Assembly: GCA_030037185.1 (NCBI GenBank)
Contig: JASHRR010001294.1
Location: forward strand, 1 to 6,210
DNA from: Xanthobacteraceae bacterium
Lineage (GTDB): Bacteria > Pseudomonadota > Alphaproteobacteria > Rhizobiales > Xanthobacteraceae
DNA: 6,210 nt
Direction: 5' to 3'
The notes beneath the pieces are model-generated. The model was given only the letters and a program-made list of their open reading frames with translations. It ran no database searches and was not told the origin of the DNA. Position numbers and translations under genes: made by a program. Numbering within the stretch: position 1 is the first letter of the stretch; each line of letters opens with the position of its first letter. Shown here piece after piece: positions 1-6,210 of this stretch.

Positions 1-1368
1 GACGATGCCACCCATGAGTAAGATGGGAATGAACACCGCGACCAGCGAAATGCTCATCGACACAACTGTGAAGCCGACCTCGGCGGCGCCTTTGATCGCG
101 GCCTGGACCCGCGACATGCCGGCCTCGATGTGCCGCGAGATGTTCTCGAGCACGACGATCGCATCATCAACCACGAAGCCGGTCGCGATTGTCAGCGCCA
201 TCAGGGACAGATTGTCGATGCTATAGTCGAGGAGATACATCACGCCGAATGTGCCGATCAGGGATACCGGCACCACCACGCTGGGCACGAGCGTCGCCCG
301 GCCGCTCCGCAGGAACAGAAACACGACGAGGACAACGAGGCCGACCGCGATCACCAGCGTCTGCTGCACCTCTTTGAGCGAGGAGCGGATGGTCACCGAG
401 CGGTCAACCGCGGGGGTGATGTCGATTGCAGGCGATATCGCGGCGCGCAGTTCGGGCAGCGCTGCCATAACGCGATCCACCGTCTCGACGATATTGGCGC
501 CGGGTTGCCGGTAAATGATAACGAGAACTGAAGGCTTGCCGTTGGCAAGGCCTGCATTGCGCAAATCCTCGACCGAATCGACAACCTGGCCGACGTCGGA
601 AAGGCGGACCGCGGCGCCGTTTCGATAAGCAATGATCAGAGGACGATATTGAGCAGCAACAGTCGCCTGGTCGTTGTCGTAGATCTGGTAGTGGCGGTCT
701 GCCACTTCGATATCGCCTTTGGGGCTATGGGCATTGGCTGAAGCGAGCGCCGCGCGAACGTCTTCCAGGCCGATGGCGTACTTGTTGAGCGCGTCCGGGT
801 TGAGTTCCGCTCGCACACCGGGCAGGGCGCTGCCGCCGACGACCACTTCGCCGACGCCATCAACCTGAGACAGCTTTTGCGTGAGCACCGTCGAGGCGGC
901 ATCGTAAAGTTCACCCTGGAGCGCTGTATCCGAGGTCAGCGCCAGGACAAGAATGGGCGCGTCGGCCGGGTTGACCTTCCTATAGGTCGGATTGGAGCGC
1001 AGGTTGGTCGGCAGGTCGGCATAGGCCGCGTTGATCGCCGCCTGCACATCGCGCGCGGCACCGTTGATGTCGCGGTCAAGGCCGAACTGCAGGTTGATGC
1101 GAACGAAGCCTACCGTACTGGTCGACGTCATTTCGCTAACGTCGGCGATCACGCCGAGATGGCGCTCAAGCGGTGTCGCCACGGTTGTGGCGACAACCTC
1201 AGGAGATGCGCCCGGCAGTTGCGCCCTTACTGAAATGGTCGGGAAATCCACTTGCGGCAGGGGCGCTACCGGCAATCGGAAGAACGCGAGCGCTCCTACG
1301 CCCGCGACCCCAAACGTCAACAAGATGGTCGCGATCGGGCGTCGAATGAAAGGAGTTGATAAACTCAT
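1..1368 (-). CDS. mdtC: RND efflux transporter, MdtC-like, N-terminal part (runs off left edge)
   Basis: This is the proton-driven inner-membrane subunit of a tripartite drug efflux pump. The frame is open from ATG at 1368 to base 1, giving 456 codons of a protein that is normally a little over 1000 residues. It begins [17 protein letters not shown], the usual first transmembrane helix, followed by the [10 protein letters not shown] block that opens the porter domain. MdtC-type signatures follow: [47 protein letters not shown] and [10 protein letters not shown]2 to about TM5 are present. The TM4 motif [14 protein letters not shown] places the proton-relay aspartates at D401 and D402 (AcrB D407/D408). 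The start is chosen because the N-terminus lines up with the neighbouring paralogue MNISEPFIQRPVATSLL. No strong Shine-Dalgarno is visible. I saw no frameshift or internal stop. The family is certain; MdtC rather than MdtB rests on motif recall without an alignment. Confidence 0.93.
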   Translation of the reverse strand, partial: MSLSTPFIRRPIATILLTFGVAGVGALAFFRLPVAPLPQVDFPTISVRAQLPGASPEVVATTVATPLERHLGVIADVSEMTSTSTVGFVRINLQFGLDRDINGAARDVQAAINAAYADLPTNLRSNPTYRKVNPADAPILVLALTSDTALQGELYDAASTVLTQKLSQVDGVGEVVVGGSALPGVRAELNPDALNKYAIGLEDVRAALASANAHSPKGDIEVADRHYQIYDNDQATVAAQYRPLIIAYRNGAAVRLSDVGQVVDSVEDLRNAGLANGKPSVLVIIYRQPGANIVETVDRVMAALPELRAAISPAIDITPAVDRSVTIRSSLKEVQQTLVIAVGLVVLVVFLFLRSGRATLVPSVVVPVSLIGTFGVMYLLDYSIDNLSLMALTIATGFVVDDAIVVLENISRHIEAGMSRVQAAIKGAAEVGFTVVSMSISLVAVFIPILLMGGIV

Positions 1369-1381
1369 TGCGAGGGCTCAT

Positions 1382-1395
1382 CGGCTTTCGAGCCG
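1382..1395 (-). promoter_or_regulatory. Small hairpin just upstream of the mdtC start
   Basis: A 5-bp inverted repeat (CGGCT / AGCCG) with a 4-nt loop lies 13 nt before the mdtC ATG. On the transcript it reads CGGCU-CGAA-AGCCG. The GGCUC within it could instead pair with GAGCC a few bases downstream, so two mutually exclusive foldings near the start are possible. It is short and could be chance in GC-rich DNA. Confidence 0.2.
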
Positions 1396-1421
1396 CGGCC
1401 AGCGGCGTTATGAAGAGCCCC

Positions 1422-1442
1422 CTGCGATTCGTCGAATCGCAG
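1422..1442. promoter_or_regulatory. Perfect 21-bp palindrome, candidate operator for mdtC
   Basis: The arms CTGCGATTCG and CGAATCGCAG are exact reverse complements around a single central base (1432). The palindrome lies 53 bp upstream of the mdtC start and 9 bp downstream of a promoter-like -10, about where transcription would begin. A compact perfect dyad in that position is typical of operators bound by dimeric repressors such as TetR-family proteins that control efflux pumps. No regulator gene is in the window, so the protein is unknown. It is unlikely to be a terminator: the central gap of one base leaves little loop and no T-run follows on either strand. Confidence 0.5.
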
Positions 1443-1451
1443 ACCGATCAG

Positions 1452-1480
1452 CCTATATGGAAAATACTATCTGTCCGCAA
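1452..1480 (-). promoter_or_regulatory. Candidate sigma-70-type promoter for mdtC
   Basis: On the minus strand TTGCGG (1480-1475) and TATAGG (1457-1452) are separated by 17 bp. They match three and four of six consensus bases at -35 and -10. Transcription would start near 1445, right at the edge of the 21-bp palindrome. The surrounding DNA is AT-rich compared with the coding regions. The boxes are weak and several other AT-rich hexamers lie nearby, so the exact placement is uncertain. Confidence 0.33.
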
Positions 1481-1978
1481 ATTACGACTTGATTGCCGGA
1501 TAATGAAATGATGTTAATGGTCAAAATAGCTCCAGCTTATTCCGTTTTTATCTACTATCTATTCATTGTTTATTTCTATATATTCCTTCACGCAGGTGTC
1601 GATCCTTATAGCTTCCTCCAGCGCCTTGATCGTTAACTGAGCAAGAATTGCCTATTTAGCCAGCTTCACCGCGGATAGTTCGAGCCCCTTTTTTATCTCT
1701 GCGCGATGCGCACGCGCCGTCTGCCTCTCCCGATTAATTAGGATGGGTGTGCAACAATTCACCGTGCAACACGCGCGATCCCCCGCCGCTACCCGGATGG
1801 CGCGAGTGCAAGCGCGATGGTGTGGAACAGCTCGCCGTCCGCTTGTGAGGAGTTGGATGCGGATGCGCACGAGGTGCTCGATCAGCGTGCACCGATCTTG
1901 ATGAGACGCTCGCGGAGGGTCTCAGCCTTTGCGAGCGGGTCTGTGTCAGCAATCACAGCAAGCATCGGGCACTTCGCG

Positions 1979-2146
1979 CTACGGTTGCCGCGAAATATCA
2001 ACAGATGATGAATTGTCCGGGCTGGTTTGGCAAACATAAGTATGCAATCGAGTATGATGCTGATCATTGATACGAGTCATCAACCAGACGCCAATTACCA
2101 TCAAGATGACTGGCACGATGAAGGCGAGCGTGTTCATCATCATCAT
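1979..2146 (-). CDS. Possible small single-span membrane protein, 55 aa
   Basis: From the first of four consecutive ATG codons (2146, 2143, 2140, 2137) the frame runs to TAG at 1981-1979. Residues 5-23 (NTLAFIVPVILMVIGVWLM) form a clean hydrophobic segment followed by TRIND, so the peptide would be a one-helix inner-membrane protein with a charged tail. A purine-rich GAGAGGG sits about 17 nt before the first ATG and about 26 nt before the last, rather far for a standard ribosome site. The second half is histidine- and serine-rich and much less convincing. Another frame beginning at 2067 (MISIILDCILMFAKPA) overlaps it, and a frameshift joining the two cannot be excluded. I recognise no family. 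It lies between two RND genes in the same orientation, so a link to the pump is possible but only inferred. Confidence 0.4.
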   Translation of the reverse strand: MMMMNTLAFIVPVILMVIGVWLMTRINDQHHTRLHTYVCQTSPDNSSSVDISRQP

Positions 2147-2580
2147 GCGGGTGTCGATAGTTGCCCTCTCGATCGTCGCGTTCGAATTTAGCCAGGCTCA
2201 ATAAAAGTCCCGGATCCCGGGGATGGGTCGGGCCGTGCGACCAGGGAGTCTTCCTCACTTTGGCACTTGGAAAACTCACGACGCGATGACTGTCGTCACT
2301 TGACGGAAAGCGGCGGCGCCGTCGCGGCATCGTCAGGTCTAGCGTCCCACCTCGAACAACATCGACTATTTTTCCGCAATCTGCCGGAGATCTTATTTTT
2401 TGTATTTCCACCAAATTAAAAAAAAATTTATCAGACCACGATCGAAACTTCACCATTTTTGTGGGCGGACTCTGGGGGCAACTTAGGGCGTCTCGTCCCG
2501 ATCGCGGTGACATCTCGATCATCGGTGTCACGCTCGCTGTCCAACGTGCAGTGCTTCGCGCCACGGACGTTGGTTTTGAG
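2147..2580. other. Spacer downstream of mdtB, no convincing gene
   Basis: About 430 bp follow the mdtB stop. Bases about 2390-2460 are AT-rich and contain a nine-base A run (2418-2426, T on the transcribed strand). A minus-strand frame is open from 2600 to 2064, but it overlaps the mdtB 3' end out of frame and shows no family features. An inverted repeat GTGACA/TGTCAC (2507-2512 and 2526-2531, 13-nt loop) is present without a following T-run. Apart from the hairpin at 2201-2221, I see nothing else to annotate. Confidence 0.5.
2201..2221 (-). terminator. Weak terminator-like hairpin downstream of mdtB
   Basis: On the minus strand CCCGG and CCGGG form a 5-bp all-GC stem around the 3-nt loop GAT, followed by ACTTTTAT. 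It lies about 360 nt after the mdtB stop and before the small membrane ORF. The stem and the T-run are both short, so it would be an inefficient terminator at best. Confidence 0.25.
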
Positions 2581-5500
2581 TCACTCCGCCGCGATACCAT
2601 GGATGTCGGCGGCGTGCGGCGCTTTCAGAACCGTCCTGCCCTGTATCCAAGCCTGGAGCCGGGCGAGGTAAAGATAGACCACAGGGGTTGTATACAGTGT
2701 CAGAACCTGGCTGAGCGCGAGACCACCCACCATGGAGTAGCCGAGCGGCCTTCGCAGCTCCGATCCGGTACCGTGGCCGAACATCATCGGCACGCCGGCC
2801 AGCAAGGCGGCGGCGGTTGTCATCAGGATCGGACGGAACCGGAGCAGGCAGGCTTCGCGAATCGCCGCAAGCGGCGGCATGTGGCGTTCGCGCTCAGCTA
2901 CGATGGCAAAATCCACCAGCATGATGCCGTTCTTCTTGACGATGCCGATCAGCAGGATGATGCCGATGATACCGATGATCGACAGGTCCATATGGCCAAG
3001 ATTGAGAGCAAGCACTGCTCCGACGCCGGCGGACGGCAGTGTCGACAAGATTGTAAGCGGATGAATGAAGCTCTCGTAAAGCATGCCCAAGATGATGTAG
3101 ACGACGACCAGCGCGGCAGCGATCAGCGCAGGCTCGCTCGACAATGACGACTGGAACGCCTGCGCATTGCCCTGAAAGGTGCCAATCACCGAGGCGGGCA
3201 TGCCGACGTCGGACACCGCCTGATTAATCGCGTCGACGGCCTGCCCGAGCGCAACGCCAGCGGGCAGGTTGAAGGTGAGCGTTGCGGACGGGAACTGGCC
3301 CTGGTGGTTGATCGAGAGTGGCCCTATTTTATAGGAATCGAGATCAACGACCGCCGACAGTGGAACGGCGGAGCCAGTGATCGGCGATTTGACGTAGATG
3401 TGATCGAGCGTATCGAGGGTCACCAGCATATCGGGCAGGACTTCAAGAATGATCCAGTAGGTGTTGAGCTGCGTGAAGTACTGCGTGATCTGCCGCTGCC
3501 CGAAGGCGTCGTTCAAGGTGTCGTCAATCGCCTGGGCGGAGATACCGAACCGCGACGCATCGTCGCGATTGATCGTGACCTTGAGCTGCGGCGCGCTCGA
3601 CAGGAGGTCGGTGCCGACGTCGATGATCTCCGGCACGGTTTTCAGTTTGTCCAGCAGCTTCCCGGCCCATTCCGTAAGCTCATTGATGTTCGGATCCTGC
3701 AGCGTATACTGAAACGCGGCGCGGGCAATGCGGCCTCCGACAGTGATGTCCTGCGCCGGCTGCAGATACGCCGTCGCACCGATGATTTTGGTAAGCCGCG
3801 GACGCAAGCGATCGATGATCTGCGAGGCGTCGAGATCGCGATCCTCGCGCGGTTTCAGCATGATGTTGAAGCGACCGGTATTCGTGGTCTGCGCCCCATA
3901 GGTGGTGCCGACCTGGGAGGCTATTCCTTCCACGCCCGGATCCTCGAGGATGATCTTGTCGATTTCGGCCTGCAGGCGCATCATTTCCTGCGGCGACACG
4001 TCCTGCGCCCCTTCCGATATGCCGTTGATCAACCCGATGTCCTGGATCGGGAAGAAGCCCTTCGGCGTGCTATACATCATCCATCCGGTCAGTGCCATGG
4101 TAGCGAAGAACACGAAGAGCGTGATCCTCTGGTGGTGCAGCACGACATTAAGTGTTCGCTGATAGAACGACAGCATCACGTCAAACCCGCCTTCGATGAC
4201 GCGGTAGACGCGGCCGGGAGTGTGCGACTGCGGCCTCATGAAACGCGAACATAGCATCGGGGCGAGCGTCAGCGAGACCAGCGCCGACACCGCGATCGAC
4301 GCGGTGACCGTCATGGCGAATTCGCGAAACAGCCGCCCAATAATCCCGCTCATCAGCAGCAGCGGGATGAACACTGCGATCAGCGAGAAGCTGATCGACA
4401 ACACCGTGAAGCCGATCTCGCGCGAGCCAATAAGCGCCGCCTGGAACGGCGATTTGCCTTCCTCGATGTGCCGGTGAATGTTCTCGACAACCACGATGGC
4501 GTCGTCGACCACAAAGCCAACCGAAATGGTGAGTGCCATCAGCGAAAGGTTGTCGAGGCTGAAATTCAAGAGATACATCATCGCGAACGATCCCAGCAGC
4601 GCCAGTGGCACGGTGATACCTGGGATGGCTGTGGCCCAGAGATTGCGAAGGAACAGCAATATCACCAGCACCACCAGCACAATGGTCAGGACCAAAGTGA
4701 ACTCGACATCCTCCACCGAGGCCCGGATCGTGGTAGTGCGGTCCTGCAGGACCGAGATGTTGATCGCCGGCGGTATGTTTCTGATCAGCAGCGGCAGCTG
4801 CGCCTTGATCTGATCGACTGTTTCGATCACGTTGGCGCCGGGTTGCTTGAACACGTACAGCAGGATGCTGCGCGTGCCGTTTTGCCAGGCTGCCACCGTG
4901 CGGTCGGTCGCGCCAGCGACGGCGGTTCCGACATCGCGAACCCTGATCGGCCCACCATTGCGGTATGCGAGCACGACATCCTCGAACGGTGCCGGATCGA
5001 TAATCTGATCATTGGCTGCAATGGTGAAGCTCGTCCGCTCTGTGTTGAGCGTGCCCTTGGCGGCGATTGTGGTCGAGTTCACGAGCATCGAGCGCACGTC
5101 CTCCAGCGTGAGGCCACTCGAGGCGAGCTTGGCCGGATCCACCTGGATGCGGATCGCAGGATGCTGCTCGCCGCCGATCAGAACCTGGGCGACGCCGCGC
5201 ACTTGGGAAATCTGCTGGGCGAGAAAATTATCAGCGTAGTCGTCGACCGTGATCAGCGGCAGCGTGTCGGACTGGGCGCCGAGCACCATGATGGGAGAAT
5301 CGGCCGGGTTGACCTTCTTGTAACTCGGCGGGGTCGACATCTGCTGTGGCAAGGTCCTGCCGGCGACGGTGATTGCCGCCTGAACATCTTGGGCCGCGGA
5401 ATCGATGTTGCGATTGAGATCGAACTGGATGGTGATCGACGTGCCACTGAGCGTACTCATCGAGGTCAATTGCGTGACCCCAGGGATCTGGCCGAGCTGG

Positions 5501-5706
5501 CGCTCCAATGGAGCAGCAACTGAGGCTGCCATGGTCTCGGCGCTGGCACCTTGCAAAAGCGCGTTCAATGATATCGTCGGGAAGTCGACCTGCGGCAGTG
5601 GCGCGACCGCCAAAAACGGTATCGCGACCAATCCTACAAAGCCGATCGCCGCCATCAGCAGCGATGTCGCAACCGGGCGTTGAATGAAGGGCTCGGAGAT
5701 ATTCAT
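2581..5706 (-). CDS. mdtB: RND efflux transporter, MdtB-like, full length (1041 aa)
   Basis: Inner-membrane proton/drug antiporter of the HAE1 RND family, which takes substrates from the periplasm or outer leaflet and passes them to an outer-membrane channel through the adaptor. The length is standard. TM1 is near residues 10-30, followed by [10 protein letters not shown] and the first porter region. TM2-6 begin near residue 335. The TM4 motif [14 protein letters not shown] holds D401 and D402, and GRLFREFAMT is at 457-466. In the second half GIVKKNGIMLVDFAI gives K925, and RFRPILMT gives R956 and T963; these match AcrB K940, R971 and T978. All proton-relay residues are therefore kept. VLQDRTTTIRASVEDVEFTL is close to the matching segment of MdtB. 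The ATG overlaps the stop of the upstream adaptor frame as TAATG, which supports this start and suggests translational coupling. In MdtABC systems MdtB works as a heterotrimer with MdtC, here encoded 1.2 kb downstream. Confidence 0.95.
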   Translation of the reverse strand: MNISEPFIQRPVATSLLMAAIGFVGLVAIPFLAVAPLPQVDFPTISLNALLQGASAETMAASVAAPLERQLGQIPGVTQLTSMSTLSGTSITIQFDLNRNIDSAAQDVQAAITVAGRTLPQQMSTPPSYKKVNPADSPIMVLGAQSDTLPLITVDDYADNFLAQQISQVRGVAQVLIGGEQHPAIRIQVDPAKLASSGLTLEDVRSMLVNSTTIAAKGTLNTERTSFTIAANDQIIDPAPFEDVVLAYRNGGPIRVRDVGTAVAGATDRTVAAWQNGTRSILLYVFKQPGANVIETVDQIKAQLPLLIRNIPPAINISVLQDRTTTIRASVEDVEFTLVLTIVLVVLVILLFLRNLWATAIPGITVPLALLGSFAMMYLLNFSLDNLSLMALTISVGFVVDDAIVVVENIHRHIEEGKSPFQAALIGSREIGFTVLSISFSLIAVFIPLLLMSGIIGRLFREFAMTVTASIAVSALVSLTLAPMLCSRFMRPQSHTPGRVYRVIEGGFDVMLSFYQRTLNVVLHHQRITLFVFFATMALTGWMMYSTPKGFFPIQDIGLINGISEGAQDVSPQEMMRLQAEIDKIILEDPGVEGIASQVGTTYGAQTTNTGRFNIMLKPREDRDLDASQIIDRLRPRLTKIIGATAYLQPAQDITVGGRIARAAFQYTLQDPNINELTEWAGKLLDKLKTVPEIIDVGTDLLSSAPQLKVTINRDDASRFGISAQAIDDTLNDAFGQRQITQYFTQLNTYWIILEVLPDMLVTLDTLDHIYVKSPITGSAVPLSAVVDLDSYKIGPLSINHQGQFPSATLTFNLPAGVALGQAVDAINQAVSDVGMPASVIGTFQGNAQAFQSSLSSEPALIAAALVVVYIILGMLYESFIHPLTILSTLPSAGVGAVLALNLGHMDLSIIGIIGIILLIGIVKKNGIMLVDFAIVAERERHMPPLAAIREACLLRFRPILMTTAAALLAGVPMMFGHGTGSELRRPLGYSMVGGLALSQVLTLYTTPVVYLYLARLQAWIQGRTVLKAPHAADIHGIAAE

Positions 5707-5780
5707 TACGAACGCCGCTGCATGATGGCTGGTCCCATCCTGATCTGCCGTGCCTCGACGACGCCTTGCGGATTCACGCC
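5706..5780 (-). pseudogene. In-frame remnant of the adaptor C-terminal region
   Basis: Directly after the adaptor's TAG the same frame continues for 24 codons to a TAA that overlaps the mdtB ATG. The first part, VNPQGVVEARQIRMG, resembles the strand of the membrane-proximal domain that follows the AAV/L-Q-G block in MdtA-type adaptors (for example the VLNSENKVSKHLVTPG stretch of E. coli MdtA). About 45 residues that normally stand between this and the DQT block are missing, and the usual glycine-rich tail after it is also short. It looks like what a deletion left behind. It could be translated only by readthrough or by restart, perhaps at the GTG at 5777. Confidence 0.6.
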
Positions 5781-6210
5781 CTACGCCGTGCGGCGCATCC
5801 TGGCACTGGTCTGATCAATGATATTGTCGATCAGCAGCGGCGTACCGTTGCTGAGCGGATTGACATTGTCCTGGCTGAACGCCGTCACCTCCACCGGGCC
5901 GCGCGCCTGGGCGTCGCGCACGTCAGTGAGCGAGCGCGCCGAGAGGGTGAACAGCACCGCGATCGGCTTGGTCAGCGTCAGGGTGGCGATAATGGAGGAA
6001 TCGGCGGAGCGCACGACATTTCCGGGATCAATCAGGCGCACGCCCACGCCGCCGTCGCTCGGAGTGACCAAGGTATAATCAAGCTGCGTCTGTACAGTTT
6101 CAATCGCTGCATCATCGGCATTGAGCGAGGCGATCAGCTGATCCACCTTGGACTGCTGCTGATCGACCACTTGCTGGGTTTGAAAGCTCTTATCGACCAG
6201 AGTGCGCGAG
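5781..6210 (-). CDS. mdtA: Periplasmic adaptor (HlyD/MdtA-type), 5'-partial and prematurely ended
   Basis: Membrane fusion protein that bridges the RND transporter and the outer-membrane channel. The frame is open to the right window edge, so a GTG at 6170 is not the real start; 142 codons are visible. Residues 1-42 are a glutamine-rich heptad-like stretch, the second arm of the alpha-helical hairpin. TQLDYTLVTPSDGGVGVRL (residues 41-59) is the second half of the lipoyl domain, where the family usually reads LDYTRITAPIDGRVG. The beta-barrel follows with IDPGNVV, LTKPIAVLFTLSARSL, GPVEVTAFS and LLIDNIIDQTSARMRRTA, equivalent to the IDxTTGTIKVKA block of MdtA. A TAG at 5783-5781 ends it there, whereas normal adaptors continue for 100 or more residues that finish the barrel and build the membrane-proximal domain. 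The product is therefore probably non-functional or severely altered, unless the stop is a sequencing error combined with a real deletion. Confidence 0.85.
   Translation of the reverse strand, partial: SRTLVDKSFQTQQVVDQQQSKVDQLIASLNADDAAIETVQTQLDYTLVTPSDGGVGVRLIDPGNVVRSADSSIIATLTLTKPIAVLFTLSARSLTDVRDAQARGPVEVTAFSQDNVNPLSNGTPLLIDNIIDQTSARMRRTA

Larger units (their letters stand above)
1369..1978. other. Spacer upstream of mdtC, AT-rich in part, no convincing gene
   Basis: About 610 bp without a recognisable protein. Bases from roughly 1480 to 1670 are clearly richer in A/T than the flanking genes. On the minus strand one frame runs from 1870 to a TAG at 1654-1652 and continues in the same frame for 30 more codons (AILAQLTIKALEEAIRIDTC and onward) to a TAG at 1561-1559. 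The part around the first stop looks protein-like, but I recognise no family. It may be the worn remnant of a gene or chance. An 8-bp direct repeat GTGCAACA occurs at 1749-1756 and 1764-1771. The left end holds the promoter-like boxes, the palindrome and the hairpin listed separately. Confidence 0.5.

Noticed and set aside
5..1492. Plus- and minus-strand frames overlapping mdtC (130-531, 877-1233, 1031-1492 plus; 393-632, 636-914, 1199-1381 minus)
   Set aside because: All are out of frame with the continuous MdtC-like reading frame, which explains the coding signal from 1368 to 1.
1893..1925. Inverted repeat TGAGAC/GTCTCA with an 11-nt loop in the spacer
   Set aside because: Only six base pairs, no T-run and no promoter context, so chance is the simplest explanation.
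1817..2008. 63-codon plus-strand frame in the spacer
   Set aside because: Its composition is random-like, it has no motif and no ribosome site, and it opposes the direction of all recognised genes.
1882..2067. 61-codon minus-strand frame MISIILDCILMFAKPA
   Set aside because: No family recognised and no clear ribosome site. It is mentioned only as a possible frameshifted continuation of the small membrane ORF.
2418..2426. T9 on the minus strand as an intrinsic terminator of mdtB
   Set aside because: No stable GC-rich stem precedes the T-run within the preceding bases.
2064..2600. 178-codon minus-strand frame starting inside the mdtB 3' end
   Set aside because: It starts out of frame within mdtB, uses many AT-rich codons through the T9 run, has low-complexity arginine and aspartate/histidine stretches and no recognisable motif. 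The small membrane frame overlapping its end looks more protein-like.
2461..5523. Long plus-strand open frames opposite mdtB (for example 2461-3147, 3304-4254, 4468-5523)
   Set aside because: They are antisense to a gene with clear RND family motifs along its whole length. Their products are rich in R, H, D and Q with no domain, as expected for mirror frames of GC-rich coding DNA.

Overview
The window carries part of an RND multidrug efflux operon of the MdtABC type, with every recognisable gene on the minus strand, so it reads from right to left. The GC-rich third positions, the long antisense open frames and the protein similarity suggest a high-GC proteobacterium. An alphaproteobacterium of the Bradyrhizobium/Rhodopseudomonas kind is my inference, and no marker gene here proves it.

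Layout in transcription order. (1) 6210-5706: the 3' part of a periplasmic adaptor gene (mdtA-like). It enters from the right edge, matches the family up to the DQT block of the beta-barrel and then hits an in-frame TAG. A 24-codon in-frame remnant of the normal C-terminal region follows, ending in a TAATG overlap with the next gene. (2) 5706-2581: an intact inner-membrane RND transporter of 1041 residues, closest in its motifs to MdtB. (3) 2580-1369: about 1.2 kb with no convincing large gene. It holds a possible small single-span membrane protein (2146-1979), AT-rich tracts, decayed-looking reading frames, a possible weak terminator, and, near its left end, a promoter-like pair followed by a perfect 10+1+10 palindrome. 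(4) 1368-1: the first 456 codons of a second RND transporter, MdtC-like, which runs off the left edge.

In enterobacteria MdtB and MdtC assemble as a heterotrimer fed by the MdtA adaptor and an outer-membrane channel, and mdtA, mdtB and mdtC are packed end to end. Both transporter genes here keep the family's transmembrane aspartate pair at the same residue numbers (401/402). They are separated by a long spacer, however, and the adaptor gene looks damaged. The most interesting reading is an operon that has been rearranged: the adaptor has lost its 3' portion, while mdtC may have gained its own promoter and operator. No CRISPR array, tRNA, rRNA or insertion sequence was seen.
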